The notes: generated by a model not told the origin, from the sequence alone. A stretch of DNA of 64,000 nt from Burkholderia sp. PAMC 26561 (GCF_001557535.2 NZ_CP014306.1:2666001-2730000), one strand, 5' to 3'; counted from the first letter of the stretch, positions 1 to 11,126 are shown. A program made the numbers and translations.

Positions 1-1
1 G

Positions 2-1495
2 ATGGCGACCTTGCTCGACGAATTCACCACGTTGGATCCGGGCGAGATCTACGAACTGGTGCCGCAGGAATATGTGGCGAACACGTACGACCGCCTGATT
101 CGTGTCGATCTTAAAGACCCGGCGCGCTTCAACGGCGATGTTGCGCAATCATGGGCCGTGAGTCCCGACGGCCTGACGTTCACGTTCAAGATCCGGTCCG
201 GCCTCAAGTTCCACTCGGGCAACCCGCTCACCGCCGACGACGTCGCGTGGTCGATCCAGCGCACCGCGTTGCTCGACAAGGGCGCCGCGGCGGTGCTCGC
301 GGGCATTGGACTCACGAAGGCGAACGCGCTGCAGAACGTGAAGAAGATCGACGATACAACCGTCTCTGTCACGACCGACCAGAAGTACGCGCCGACCTTC
401 GTGCTCAACGTGCTGGGATCGTGGCCGGCATCGGTGCTCGACAGAAAGCTGCTCGAATCGCACGCGAAGGGCAACGATTTCGGCAACGAATGGCTGAAGA
501 CAAATGAGGCGGGGTCGGGTGCCTACAAGCTCGTGAAATGGACCGCGAACGACAGCATCGTGTTGCAGCGTTTCGATGGTTATCGCGTGCCGCTTGCCAT
601 GAAGCGCATCGTGATGCGGCATGTGCCCGAGGCATCCAGTCAGCGTCTGATGATCGAAAATGGCGATATCGACATAGCGCGTGACCTGAGTTCAGATGAC
701 CTCGCCACGCTTACGAAGAAGGGCGCGATTCACGTGACATCCGTGCCGCAAGCTACGCTGATGTATCTCGGGCTGAACAACAAGAACCCGAATCTTGCGA
801 AGCCGGAGGTGCAGGAAGCAATGAAATGGCTCATCGATTACAACGGCATCCAGCAGAACATCGTGCGCACGACGTACAAGGTTCACGAGACGTTTCTTCC
901 CGAAGGTTTCCTCGGCGCCCTGAATACAAATCCATACCACCAGGATGTCCCGAAGGCGAAAGCGCTGCTCGCAAAGGCTGGTCTGCCGAACGGTTTTGCC
1001 GTCAAGATGGATGTGCGCAACGACTCGCCTTATGGCGAAATAGCGCAAGCGGTGCAAGCCAACCTGGCGCTGGCCGGTATCAAGGTAGAGCTCATTTCCA
1101 GCGATAACAAGCAGACGCTCGGCAAATATCGCGCGCGCCAGCATGACATATACATTGGCGAATGGTCGGCCGATTACATCGATCCGCACAGCAACGCGCA
1201 AGGCTTCGCATGGAATCCGGACAACTCCGACAACTCCAGCTTCAAGATGCTCGCGTGGCGCAATTCGTGGGACATTCCGCAATTGACGAAAGAGACGCAG
1301 GCGGCGCTCGAGGAATCATCGACGGCAAAACGCGCGCAACGTTATGAGGTTATGCAAAAGGAAGTGCTCGCCAAGTCGCCATTCGTGATCATGTTCCAGA
1401 AGGTCTCGCAGGTCGCGGCGCGGCCGGGGGTGACGGGACTGGAAGTCGGGCCTATCTGCGATCTTGTTTCCTACCGTGACTTGAAGAAGCAGTAA
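2..1495 (+). CDS. ABC importer substrate-binding protein, family 5 (5' end cut)
   Basis: Periplasmic binding protein of the peptide/nickel/opine class (SBP_bac_5), which delivers its ligand to the permeases encoded just downstream. The visible 497 residues open inside the mature domain: the family's early block with SPDGLTFTFKIRSG and the FHSG..LTADDV motif is near residues 55-80. The signal peptide and first segment expected of a roughly 530-residue family member are missing, so the ATG at base 2 is probably internal and the gene starts before the window. The stop is two bases from the next gene, so the five genes to 5181 form one operon. The ligand cannot be told from sequence; dipeptides, oligopeptides or another small peptide-like compound are all possible. 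Confidence 0.9.
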   Translation: MATLLDEFTTLDPGEIYELVPQEYVANTYDRLIRVDLKDPARFNGDVAQSWAVSPDGLTFTFKIRSGLKFHSGNPLTADDVAWSIQRTALLDKGAAAVLAGIGLTKANALQNVKKIDDTTVSVTTDQKYAPTFVLNVLGSWPASVLDRKLLESHAKGNDFGNEWLKTNEAGSGAYKLVKWTANDSIVLQRFDGYRVPLAMKRIVMRHVPEASSQRLMIENGDIDIARDLSSDDLATLTKKGAIHVTSVPQATLMYLGLNNKNPNLAKPEVQEAMKWLIDYNGIQQNIVRTTYKVHETFLPEGFLGALNTNPYHQDVPKAKALLAKAGLPNGFAVKMDVRNDSPYGEIAQAVQANLALAGIKVELISSDNKQTLGKYRARQHDIYIGEWSADYIDPHSNAQGFAWNPDNSDNSSFKMLAWRNSWDIPQLTKETQAALEESSTAKRAQRYEVMQKEVLAKSPFVIMFQKVSQVAARPGVTGLEVGPICDLVSYRDLKKQ

Positions 1496-1497
1496 GC

Positions 1498-2568
1498 GTG
1501 GATCTGCAACTAACAGTCTCCCAACGTGCACGCCGCGCGCTTGCAAATCATGCAGGCGTGCGCCGGGGATGGCTGTTCGTACGCTGGCTGTTGATGCTGG
1601 TTGTCACGTTCATCGGCTTGCTCGGGGTGACGTTTTTCATCGGGCGGAAGATCCCGATCGATCCGTTGCTCGCCATGCTCGGCGAGCGCGCATCGCCTCA
1701 GGCTTACGCGGCGGCGCGGCTCTCGCTCGGGCTCGACAAGCCCCTGATCGTGCAGTTCGCAATCTACGTTCGCGATGTGCTGCATGGCAATCTCGGCATG
1801 TCGCTGCTGACGTCGAATCCGGTTGTCGACGACATCAAACGCGTTTTTCCAGTCACGCTTGAACTCGCCACCCTGTCCACCTTCATGGGCATCGTGATCG
1901 GTGTGCCGCTCGGCGTCGTGGCGGCAGTGCGGCATAACCGCTGGATCGATCATGTGGCGCGATTCATCGGGTTGGCGGGGAGTTCACTGCCTGTGTTCTG
2001 GCTCGCGCTGATGGGCCTGCTTTTGTTCTATGCCAAGCTGCATTGGGTCTCGGGACCGGGTCGTATTGATCCGCTTTACGACGGCATGGTCGATACACAT
2101 ACCGGAAGTTTGCTGATCGATTCCATCATTGCCGGCGAGTGGGACGTGCTGAAGAATGCGCTCTCGCATATCGTCCTGCCTGCCGGCATTCTTGCGTTCT
2201 ATTCCATCGCTTACCTGAGCCGCATGACGCGCTCGTTCATGCTCGAACAGTTGAGCCAGGAATACATTGTCACGGCGCGGGCAATGGGGCTGAGCGAACG
2301 GCGCGTGATCTGGCGTCATGCATTTGGCAATATCGCGGTGCCGCTCCTGACGGTGATCGCGCTCGCTTATAGCTACCTGCTCGAAGGCTCGGTGCTGACC
2401 GAGATCGTGTTTGCGTGGCCGGGTATCGGTTCGTATCTCACGGGCGCGCTCCTCAACGCCGATATGAACGCCGTGCTCGGCAGCACGCTTGTGATTGGCG
2501 CAACGTTCATCACGCTCAACTTGCTGACGGACGCACTGTACAAAATATTCGATCCTCGCGCCCGATGA
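1498..2568 (+). CDS. ABC importer permease, DppB/OppB type
   Basis: Inner-membrane permease of a peptide/nickel-type importer, the partner of the binding protein before it. It has 356 residues with a GTG start two bases after the upstream stop. A first membrane segment lies at about residues 25-50 (WLLMLVVTFIGLLGVTFF), further hydrophobic segments follow, and the family's EAA-like cytoplasmic loop (TARAMGLSERRVIWRHA) is near residues 257-275; this loop docks on the ATPases. Family members are usually 305-340 residues, and the extra length is an N-terminal extension of about 25 residues with several arginines. Translation is probably coupled to the upstream gene. Confidence 0.93.
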   Translation: MDLQLTVSQRARRALANHAGVRRGWLFVRWLLMLVVTFIGLLGVTFFIGRKIPIDPLLAMLGERASPQAYAAARLSLGLDKPLIVQFAIYVRDVLHGNLGMSLLTSNPVVDDIKRVFPVTLELATLSTFMGIVIGVPLGVVAAVRHNRWIDHVARFIGLAGSSLPVFWLALMGLLLFYAKLHWVSGPGRIDPLYDGMVDTHTGSLLIDSIIAGEWDVLKNALSHIVLPAGILAFYSIAYLSRMTRSFMLEQLSQEYIVTARAMGLSERRVIWRHAFGNIAVPLLTVIALAYSYLLEGSVLTEIVFAWPGIGSYLTGALLNADMNAVLGSTLVIGATFITLNLLTDALYKIFDPRAR

Positions 2569-2586
2569 CTGCCAAAGGTTCATGAC

Positions 2587-3528
2587 GTGCTTCCATCCAG
2601 TGATTCCACTCGAATGACGAAACCGCGCAAGGAATGGCAGGCGTGGCTCTTGACGGACACGCCCGCGTCCCGCAGGCAAGCCGCGCTCGGATTGGCATAC
2701 AGGCGATGGACACGGTTCGCGAGCAACCCACTGAGCGTGTTCGGCCTTGCAATTTTGCTCTTGCTGATCCTGTTCGCTGCAATCGGTCCGTGTCTTCCGC
2801 TGCACGATCCTTTGCGTCAGGTACTGGGTGATCGCTTGCTGCCGCCGGGTTCGCCTTCGCATTGGTTCGGCACCGATCAACTTGGGCGCGACATTCTCGC
2901 GCGCCTTGTGATCGGATCGCGACTGACGTTGAGCATCGCTATTCTGGTGGTCGTGCTGGTCGTGCCCGTCGGTTTGCTGATCGGCACGGCGGCAGGCTTT
3001 TGCGGCGGTTTCGTCGATACCATTCTCATGCGTCTCACCGACATCGCGCTCGCGTTTCCGAAGATCGTGCTGGCGCTCGCGTTTGCCGCAGCGCTCGGAC
3101 CGGGCGTGATCAACGCGGTCATCGCAATATCGATCACTGCATGGCCGCCGTACGCGCGTCTTGCTCGTGCCGAAACGCTTCGGCTCGTCCAGGCCGACTT
3201 CATCCATGTCGCGCGCCTGCAAGGGGCGTCGTCCATGCGGATCTTGTTACGTTATATCGTGCCGATGTGCTCGTCGTCCGTGATCGTGCGTGCAACGCTC
3301 GACATGGCGGGCGTCATCTTGACCGTCGCGGGGCTCGGTTTCCTCGGGCTCGGCGCGCAGCCGCCCAGTCCGGAATGGGGCTTCATGGTTGCGTCGGGGC
3401 GCGGCGTGCTGCTGGACGCCTGGTGGGTCGCGACCATCCCGGGCATCGCCATCTTGTTGGTGAGCCTTGCTTTCAACCTGCTCGGCGATGGCCTGCGCGA
3501 CGTCTTCGATCCCCGTCAAGGAGGCTGA
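2587..3528 (+). CDS. ABC importer permease, DppC/OppC type
   Basis: Second permease of the peptide-type importer; it pairs with the DppB-like subunit to form the channel. It has 313 residues. The first membrane segment is near residues 50-75 after a basic N-terminal tail, the DppC-typical GTDQLGRDILARL motif follows near residue 97, and the EAA-like loop is near residues 205-220 (ARLQGASSMRILLRYIVP). The chosen GTG is preceded by AAAGG about nine bases upstream; an in-frame ATG at 2614 lacks a comparable ribosome site. The gene ends in an AGGAGG-type sequence that also serves the next gene. Confidence 0.92.
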   Translation: MLPSSDSTRMTKPRKEWQAWLLTDTPASRRQAALGLAYRRWTRFASNPLSVFGLAILLLLILFAAIGPCLPLHDPLRQVLGDRLLPPGSPSHWFGTDQLGRDILARLVIGSRLTLSIAILVVVLVVPVGLLIGTAAGFCGGFVDTILMRLTDIALAFPKIVLALAFAAALGPGVINAVIAISITAWPPYARLARAETLRLVQADFIHVARLQGASSMRILLRYIVPMCSSSVIVRATLDMAGVILTVAGLGFLGLGAQPPSPEWGFMVASGRGVLLDAWWVATIPGIAILLVSLAFNLLGDGLRDVFDPRQGG

Positions 3529-3529
3529 C

Positions 3530-4390
3530 ATGCACGCTGATACCCTCTGCGAAATCGATAACCTGCGCATTGCGTTCGCAGCCCACGACGGCACGCTGAC
3601 CGAAGCCGTGCGAGGCATTTCACTTACGCTGGCAAAGGGCGAACGCCTTGGTATCGTCGGTGAATCGGGATCGGGAAAGTCGCTGACAGGACGCGCGCTG
3701 CTCGGACTTCTGCCAACATCTGCACGATGGTCGGCCGATGCCATGCGCCTCGACAATCACAACCTGCTTGCCTTGAGCGCCAAAGACCGGCGCCGTCTGT
3801 GCGGCACGCAGATGAGCATGATCCTGCAGGACCCGAAGTATTCGCTCAATCCCGTGATGACCGTCGCGCAGCAAATGCGCGAGGCATTCGGGCGGCAATC
3901 GCCGAGGCTTAGTGGGAAGGCAATGCGCGAGCGCATTGTCGAAGCGCTTGCTGCCGTGCATATCCGCGATCCGGAGCGGGTTGCCGACGCTTATCCGCAC
4001 GAGCTCTCAGGCGGCATGGGCCAGCGCGTGATGATCGCGATGATGGTCTCGTCGGGGCCCAAACTGCTTATCGCCGATGAACCCACCAGCGCGCTCGACG
4101 TCCTGGTTTCCATGCAAGTGCTCTCGGTGCTCGACGAAATGATCGCGAAGCACGACACCGGTCTGATCTTCATCAGCCACGACTTGCCGCTCGTGATGTC
4201 GTTCTGCGACCGCGTGATGGTGATGGTCGGCGGCCGCGTGGTCGAGACGTGCGCGGCGCGTGATCTCGCGAATGCGCAGCATCCGTACACGCGCGCTTTG
4301 CTTGCAGCGAGCCCACCGCTGCGCAACCCGCCGGACCAGTTGCCGGTATTGCAACGCGACGCTGCATGGTTCGCCGAGGCCGCGCGATGA
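3530..4390 (+). CDS. ABC importer ATPase, DppD/OppD type
   Basis: First of two ATP-hydrolysing subunits that drive the peptide-type importer. It has 286 residues: Walker A GESGSGKS near residue 44, the Q-loop QDPKYSLNP near 102, the signature LSGGMGQR near 159 and Walker B LLIADEPTSALD near 177. Start chosen at 3530 because AAGGAGG lies eight bases upstream; a longer reading frame opens at 3467 but would run deep into the permease gene. The C-terminal segment carries HPYTRALLAASP, the oligopeptide-transporter C-terminal motif. It overlaps the next gene by ATGA. Confidence 0.95.
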   Translation: MHADTLCEIDNLRIAFAAHDGTLTEAVRGISLTLAKGERLGIVGESGSGKSLTGRALLGLLPTSARWSADAMRLDNHNLLALSAKDRRRLCGTQMSMILQDPKYSLNPVMTVAQQMREAFGRQSPRLSGKAMRERIVEALAAVHIRDPERVADAYPHELSGGMGQRVMIAMMVSSGPKLLIADEPTSALDVLVSMQVLSVLDEMIAKHDTGLIFISHDLPLVMSFCDRVMVMVGGRVVETCAARDLANAQHPYTRALLAASPPLRNPPDQLPVLQRDAAWFAEAAR

Positions 4391-5181
4391 TCGATGCAAA
4401 CGCGGTACAGGTACGCTTCAAAACCAAAACCGGTTTCGCCGATGCCGTGCGCGCAGCGACCTTTCACGTGAACGAAGGCGAAGTCTTCGGACTTGTGGGC
4501 GAATCGGGCTCGGGCAAGTCGACAGTGCTTCGCGCGCTGACCGGACTCGTGCCCATTGCAGGCGGTTCGATGCGGATCGGCCGGCACGTCCTCGGTGAGC
4601 GCGTCGACCGCACGTTCAGGCGCGAAGTGCAGATGGTGTTTCAAGACCCGTACGGCTCGCTTTATCCGCGCTTCACGGTCGACCAGACATTGCGCGAACC
4701 GCTGTCGATCAACGGCATGGATCGCCAGGACGAACGCATCCTGGATGCGTTGCGCGAGGTTGGTCTCGGCCCGGCATTTCGCTTCCGGTACGCGCATCAA
4801 TTGTCGGGCGGGCAGCGTCAGCGCGTTGCAATCGCACGCGCGTTGATTGTGGAGCCGCGCGTGCTGCTCCTCGATGAACCTACGTCCGCGCTCGATGTAT
4901 CGGTGCAGGCGGAAATCCTGAATCTGCTGCGGCGGCTGCATCGCGAACGCAATCTCACGATGATCCTCGTCAGTCACAACATGGCGGTGGTTGGATTTTT
5001 ATGCCAGCGGGTGGCGGTGATGCGCGATGGCGATATCGTCGAGCAGCTTTCGGTTGAAGCGGTGCGCGAGCAAACCGTGGCGCATGAGTACACACGAAGC
5101 CTGTTGCTCGCAACGCAAGGTTATACGCGAAGAACGGAGGATTCAGCCCGTTCCGGAGCGCCTGATAGAATAGGACATTAG
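4387..5181 (+). CDS. ABC importer ATPase, DppF/OppF type
   Basis: Second ATPase of the importer, expected to pair with the DppD-like subunit. It has 264 residues: Walker A GESGSGKST near residue 39, Q-loop FQDPYGSLYPR near 85, signature LSGGQRQR near 139 and Walker B LLLDEPTSALD near 160. The ATG at 4387 overlaps the previous stop (ATGA), which points to coupled translation and fixes the start over a longer frame at 4366. It is shorter than typical OppF proteins (about 320 residues) because the usual oligopeptide-transporter C-terminal extension is trimmed, although a HEYTRSLLLAT remnant is present. Last gene of the operon. Confidence 0.95.
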   Translation: MIDANAVQVRFKTKTGFADAVRAATFHVNEGEVFGLVGESGSGKSTVLRALTGLVPIAGGSMRIGRHVLGERVDRTFRREVQMVFQDPYGSLYPRFTVDQTLREPLSINGMDRQDERILDALREVGLGPAFRFRYAHQLSGGQRQRVAIARALIVEPRVLLLDEPTSALDVSVQAEILNLLRRLHRERNLTMILVSHNMAVVGFLCQRVAVMRDGDIVEQLSVEAVREQTVAHEYTRSLLLATQGYTRRTEDSARSGAPDRIGH

Positions 5182-5360
5182 CTGGTGGCATCCCCGAAGC
5201 GCGTGACGCCGGGATCGCCTGCGCGGCTATGCACGCGGCCGGCTTTTCCCCGCTACCGCGCAGCGTAACCCTCAAAACGTGACAGTCTGGCTCGATCCGC
5301 TTTATCGAACATGTTTAAGAATGACATTCGACAAGCCGGTCGCCGACACCCAAAACGCCG

Positions 5361-7257
<1,897 letters not shown>

Positions 7258-7278
7258 CTACGTTCGAAGGTCAGCCGA

Positions 7279-7305
7279 AAAGCGCCCCGTCGGGCGCTTT
7301 TTTCA
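7279..7305 (+). terminator. Rho-independent terminator after ldcA
   Basis: The bases from 7279 fold as AAAAGCGCCC, a short CGT-type loop and GGGCGCTTTTTT, a GC-rich stem followed by a run of T. It sits 22 bases after the ldcA stop and closes the DUF1992-tadA-ldcA unit. Confidence 0.85.
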
Positions 7306-7351
7306 TTTGAACGCACTGGATCTGGGCAAATTTGCACGGGTTTCGTGCCCA

Positions 7352-7367
7352 ATATTGTTGACAATAT
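7352..7367. promoter_or_regulatory. Perfect inverted repeat, candidate GntR operator 1
   Basis: ATATTGT-TG-ACAATAT is a perfect 7-base inverted repeat with a two-base spacer. It embeds a TTGT..ACAA core of the sort bound by FCD-type GntR regulators, and a TTGACA -35-like hexamer. It lies about 170 bases upstream of the GntR gene, and a partial copy is found at 7483. Binding is inferred, not shown. Confidence 0.55.
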
Positions 7368-7482
7368 GGGGGCGCACGGAGTGAGGGATTTACCTGATAA
7401 GGCCTCCCAAGCCTTTACCTGCAGGCCTCTGGACTGCTTTTGAGTATCGTGACCTCCCGCAGGCGATCGAATTTCACGAGAA

Positions 7483-7494
7483 ATTGTTGACAGT
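7483..7494. promoter_or_regulatory. Imperfect second copy of the GntR-type operator
   Basis: ATTGT-TG-ACAGT repeats the centre of the palindrome at 7352 with one mismatch. It overlaps a TTGACA hexamer (7487-7492) that could be the -35 box of the GntR gene, with a weak TAAGAT about 16 bases on. This placement would suit autorepression. It also argues that translation starts at 7540 rather than at the ATG at 7513, which would overlap the -10. Confidence 0.45.
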
Positions 7495-7539
7495 TTTTAT
7501 GTCCGTCATAAGATGCAACACATACAGGCGAACGCGCTC

Positions 7540-8298
7540 ATGTCCGAAGACAAAATGAAAGCTTTATCGAAGGTAAGCGTCATTGGTAATGCGGTTCCGG
7601 CTGCCGCGGCTACGGCCGAATCGATCGCGGCAAACATCCGTGATGCGATCCTCGAACATCGTCTCGCGCCTGCGGCCAAGCTAACAGAAGCGCAGTTGTG
7701 CGAAGTATTCGATGTAAAGCGCGGTACGGTGCGCCAGGCGCTGGCGCAACTCGCGAGCGAGCGTCTGGTCGATCTCGAGCCGAACCGGGGCGCATTTGTC
7801 GCGAGTCCGTCGGTGCAAGAGGTCCATGAAGTGTTCGAGATGCGGCGCATCGTCGAGATGGCCGTGGTCGAGCGCATTTGCAGCGGACACGGCACGCGCA
7901 GGCTGAAGTCGATCAGCGCGACGATCGGACGTGAACGCAAAGCATATGAAAGCCGCGATTTTTCATCGTGGATAAGGTTGTCGGGCGAGTTTCACAAGGA
8001 GCTCGCGCAGCTTACCGGCAACACTGTCTTGTGCGAATGCCTGTCGGGGCTGGTGGCGCGCTCCACGCTGATATCGGCGTTGTATGAGTCGCTTGGCCGG
8101 AGCTCCTGCAGTTTTGAGGATCATGAGGAAATCCTGGCCGCACTCGACGCCGGCGACGCGCCCAAAGCCGCCGAACTGATGGCGCGTCACTTGCAGGACG
8201 TGGAAATGAAAATGCTCGACCGGCCCGCTCGCGGCGCAGTCGATCTGCATGAAGTCTTCGCCAAACCGAAGTCCGCCGAGCGCGAAAAAAGCGCTTGA
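7540..8298 (+). CDS. GntR-family transcriptional regulator, FCD subfamily
   Basis: Ligand-responsive DNA-binding regulator of 252 residues, likely controlling the purine/ureide genes that follow. The winged helix occupies roughly residues 25-90, with the GntR recognition segment VKRGTVRQALAQLASERLV and wing LEPNRGAFVASP. The C-terminal half is an all-helical FCD ligand domain (EMRRIVEMAVVERI through the final helices). Three in-frame ATGs exist (7513, 7540, 7555); 7540 was chosen because the first falls on the likely promoter. The gene points toward the NCS1 permease and the allantoin genes, and the two upstream palindromes suggest self-control. The effector is unknown; allantoin, urate or another ureide is my guess from context. 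Confidence 0.9.
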   Translation: MSEDKMKALSKVSVIGNAVPAAAATAESIAANIRDAILEHRLAPAAKLTEAQLCEVFDVKRGTVRQALAQLASERLVDLEPNRGAFVASPSVQEVHEVFEMRRIVEMAVVERICSGHGTRRLKSISATIGRERKAYESRDFSSWIRLSGEFHKELAQLTGNTVLCECLSGLVARSTLISALYESLGRSSCSFEDHEEILAALDAGDAPKAAELMARHLQDVEMKMLDRPARGAVDLHEVFAKPKSAEREKSA

Positions 8299-8629
8299 AC
8301 GAAGTGTGTTGCCGCGCGACCTTAAGCATGGGCGCGCCGCGATAAGCCTTAATTGAAAGTTGAGTGAATCTTAAGGTCCGCATTGAACGAATGCGTGACT
8401 TGACCGTGCCTTTTCCTGGATGCATGCGCTTTTGTGCGCGTGTTGAAGTGTTGAATTGCGTCCGCGCAACGTCTGTATGCGTTTGGACTGCCAAATGAAT
8501 CGATCAAAAGAACGCCGCGCGCGAACCTGTGCGAAGGCGCCGTGTAGCCATACAACGAAGCCGTAGAAGTCGACGACCTCAACGACGATCTTAAGCGGCG
8601 CCATTGCCGAGTTCATTCAAGGAGAAGTC
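8299..8629. other. Gene-free gap between GntR gene and NCS1 permease
   Basis: 331 bases with no supportable reading frame. I looked for the ATTGTTGACAAT motif and did not find it. A-T rich patches around 8349-8372 (TTAATTGAAAGTTGAGTGAAT) could hold a promoter, but no clean -35/-10 pair is visible. The only clear signal is the AAGGAGAAG ribosome site at the right end, just before 8630. Confidence 0.6.
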
Positions 8630-10129
8630 ATGGTTCAGTTCAGCGCGACCCCTGGCAGTGCTGCAATACCCCCTTACGAAGATTCGGACCGCGATCCAGA
8701 TTATCCGGCTGGCTATAGCGATCGTCTTTATAACGACGACCTCGCGCCGCTCAAGCACCAGACCTGGGGCGCATACAACATCTTCGCTTTCTGGATGTCG
8801 GACGTGCACAGCGTAGGCGGTTATGTTTTCGCAGGAAGTCTGTTCGCGTTGGGCCTGACGAGCTGGCAAGTGCTGGTTTCGTTGCTGGTTGGAATCGGTA
8901 TCGTCAATGTACTTTGCAACTTGATCGCCAAGCCGAGTCAACAGGCCGGTGTGCCTTATCCGGTTGCCTGCCGCGCGACCTTCGGCGTGCTGGGCGCGAA
9001 CCTTCCCGCCGTGATTCGCGGGCTGATCGCGGTCGCGTGGTATGGCATCCAGACGTTCCTTGCTTCCAGCGCGCTCGTGATCGTGTTGCTGAAATTCATG
9101 CCGCAATGGATGCCTTACGCCGATGTCCACAATCACGGCTTTGCGGGCTTGTCCGCGTTGGGCTGGGCCGGGTTCATGCTGCTGTGGGTCCTGCAAGCCG
9201 TCGTGTTCTGGCGCGGCATGGAGATGATCAAGAAGTTCATCGACTTCGCGGGGCCGGCGGTGTACATCGTGATGTTCATTCTTGCCGGTTACATGGTGTG
9301 GCGTGCGGGTTGGCGCAATATCGGATTGAACCTGGGCGGGGTCAAGTATCACGGCATGGAAGTGGTGCCGGTCATGATTACGGCGATCTCGTTGGTCGTG
9401 TCCTACTTCTCCGGACCGATGCTCAATTTCGGCGACTTCTCGCGATACTGCAAAAGCTATAAGAGCGTGAAGCGCGGCAACTTCTGGGGATTGCCGGTCA
9501 ACTTTCTCGCGTTCTCGCTTGTCACCGTCGTGACGACCGCCGCGACCTTGCCGGTGTTCGGTCAACTGATCACGGACCCCGTTGAAACCGTTGGGCGGAT
9601 CGATCAACCGACGGCCGTCATCCTGGGCGCCTTGACCTTTAAGATCGCAACCATCGGTATCAACATCGTCGCAAACTTTGTTTCGCCGGCTTTCGATTTT
9701 TCGAATGTTGCACCACGTCTGATCAGCTGGCGGATGGGCGGAATGATGGCGGCGGTGGCGTCGATTTTCATCACGCCGTGGAACCTCTTCAACAACCCCG
9801 CCGTGATCCATTACACGCTCGATGTACTGGGCAGTTTTATCGGACCGTTGTATGGCGTGCTGATCGTGGACTTCTACTTGATGAAGCGCGGCAAGTTCAA
9901 CGTGGAAGAGTTGTACACGACCTCTGAAACAGGACGTTACTGGTACACCAATGGCGTGAACTGGCGCGCGGTATCGGCCTTGTTGCCCGCTGCTGCGATT
10001 GCGGTCGCATGCGTGATGATCCCGGCGTTGCAGGGTTCGGCGAACTTCTCGTGGTTCATTGGCGCGGGATTGGGCGCCTTGTTTTACTGGATCATCGCGG
10101 ACAAGAAATCAGTGTCGAATTTTTCCTGA
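8630..10129 (+). CDS. NCS1-family permease (allantoin/purine/hydantoin type)
   Basis: Inner-membrane nucleobase:cation symporter-1 of 499 residues, about 12 membrane segments. The N-terminal cytoplasmic stretch contains NDDLAPLKHQTWGAYNIFAFW near residues 32-52, the NCS1 signature; later TM regions carry GVPYPVACRATFGVLGAN and FGDFSRYCKSYKSVKRGNF, also typical. AAGGAGAAG six bases before the ATG makes the start secure. Position directly before racemase, allantoinase and allantoicase genes makes allantoin or a related ureide the best substrate guess; hydantoin, uracil or purine uptake are possible in this family. Confidence 0.92.
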   Translation: MVQFSATPGSAAIPPYEDSDRDPDYPAGYSDRLYNDDLAPLKHQTWGAYNIFAFWMSDVHSVGGYVFAGSLFALGLTSWQVLVSLLVGIGIVNVLCNLIAKPSQQAGVPYPVACRATFGVLGANLPAVIRGLIAVAWYGIQTFLASSALVIVLLKFMPQWMPYADVHNHGFAGLSALGWAGFMLLWVLQAVVFWRGMEMIKKFIDFAGPAVYIVMFILAGYMVWRAGWRNIGLNLGGVKYHGMEVVPVMITAISLVVSYFSGPMLNFGDFSRYCKSYKSVKRGNFWGLPVNFLAFSLVTVVTTAATLPVFGQLITDPVETVGRIDQPTAVILGALTFKIATIGINIVANFVSPAFDFSNVAPRLISWRMGGMMAAVASIFITPWNLFNNPAVIHYTLDVLGSFIGPLYGVLIVDFYLMKRGKFNVEELYTTSETGRYWYTNGVNWRAVSALLPAAAIAVACVMIPALQGSANFSWFIGAGLGALFYWIIADKKSVSNFS

Positions 10130-10213
10130 AGAAAATTCATGCCGCGCATGGTGTAGCGTGGCATGAACGTGATTTCACTGGTGCTTTCCGTACGCTCAAG
10201 GAAGAAGGTATAA

Positions 10214-10948
10214 ATGCGCATCAAACTGATCAATCCAAATACGACCGAACGCATGACACGCGCAATGGATCGCTGCGCTAGAGAGGTGGCATCGGATGGG
10301 ACGGAAGTCATCTCGGTCAGCGCGTCGATGGGACCACCGTCCATTGAGGGCTATTACGATGAAGCGCTTGCAACGCTGGCCTTGCTGCAGGAAATAGAAA
10401 AGGGCGAGAAAGAAGGCCTGGATGGTTATGTCATTGCGTGCTTTGGCGACCCCGGCCTTTACGCGGCGCGCGAACTCGCAAGCGGTCCTGTCATAGGGAT
10501 AGCCGAAGCGGCAATGCATGCAGCAAGCGTGATTGCGCCGAGCTTTTCTGTTGTAACAACGCTCAGGCGCACATGCACGATGTCGTGGCATCTGGCCGAG
10601 CGATACGGTATGAAGCGCTTTTGCAAGAACGTGCGCGCAACCGATGTCGCCGTGCTCGATCTCGACATTCCCGGTTCCGAAGCGCGCGCAATCATCATCG
10701 ATGAATGTCGCAAGGCGTTAGCGGAAGATGGCGCGGAATCCATCGTCCTGGGGTGCGCCGGCATGGCGGAGTTCTGTCGCGAGATTGAAGATGCAATTGG
10801 CGCGCCGGTAATCGAGGGCGTGATGACTGCGGTCAAATGGGCGGAGGCGTTAATTTCGCTAAGGCTTAAAACTGCCAAGCGCGGCGATTATGCGCGCCCC
10901 TTGGCTAAACAATACGACGGCGCCCTCGCGGCTTATAGTCCTGAATGA
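10214..10948 (+). CDS. Asp/Glu/hydantoin racemase family protein, probable allantoin racemase
   Basis: Cofactor-independent racemase of 244 residues. The two catalytic cysteines expected of the family are present in VIACFGDPG near residue 76 and VLGCAGMAEF near residue 180; the N-terminal IKLINPNTTERMT strand-loop is characteristic of hydantoin/allantoin racemases. In ureide pathways such an enzyme interconverts R- and S-allantoin so that a stereospecific allantoinase can use both. Placement between the permease and puuE supports that role over general hydantoin metabolism; no hydantoinase or carbamoylase gene is nearby. AAGGAAGAAGG sits upstream of the ATG. Confidence 0.87.
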   Translation: MRIKLINPNTTERMTRAMDRCAREVASDGTEVISVSASMGPPSIEGYYDEALATLALLQEIEKGEKEGLDGYVIACFGDPGLYAARELASGPVIGIAEAAMHAASVIAPSFSVVTTLRRTCTMSWHLAERYGMKRFCKNVRATDVAVLDLDIPGSEARAIIIDECRKALAEDGAESIVLGCAGMAEFCREIEDAIGAPVIEGVMTAVKWAEALISLRLKTAKRGDYARPLAKQYDGALAAYSPE

Positions 10949-11126
10949 GTCAAATGACCCTGGTGGCGTGCGCAGAACATACCTGTCACCTGACCCGCAA
11001 TATCTGCGTATGAATATGGGCGCGGCGATGCGTTTTCGCTAAACTGGACTATCGTCGCGCAGGGTCCAATGCAGGGTCCTTAGGCACCGTGCGCGGCCCC
11101 ATCGACTTTCACGCACTGATCCAGCC

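Noticed and set aside
1984..3222. 412-codon - strand frame over the two permease genes
   Set aside because: It is antisense to two recognised permeases; composition is Arg/His/Asp-rich as expected of a shadow in GC-rich DNA.
8591..9811. 406-codon - strand frame over the NCS1 permease
   Set aside because: Shadow of a real permease; no family features and very high His/Arg/Asp content.
10214..10948. Aspartate or glutamate racemase for cell wall
   Set aside because: The NPNTTERMT start and ureide neighbours fit the hydantoin/allantoin branch better than MurI, which is about 270 residues with different Cys contexts.
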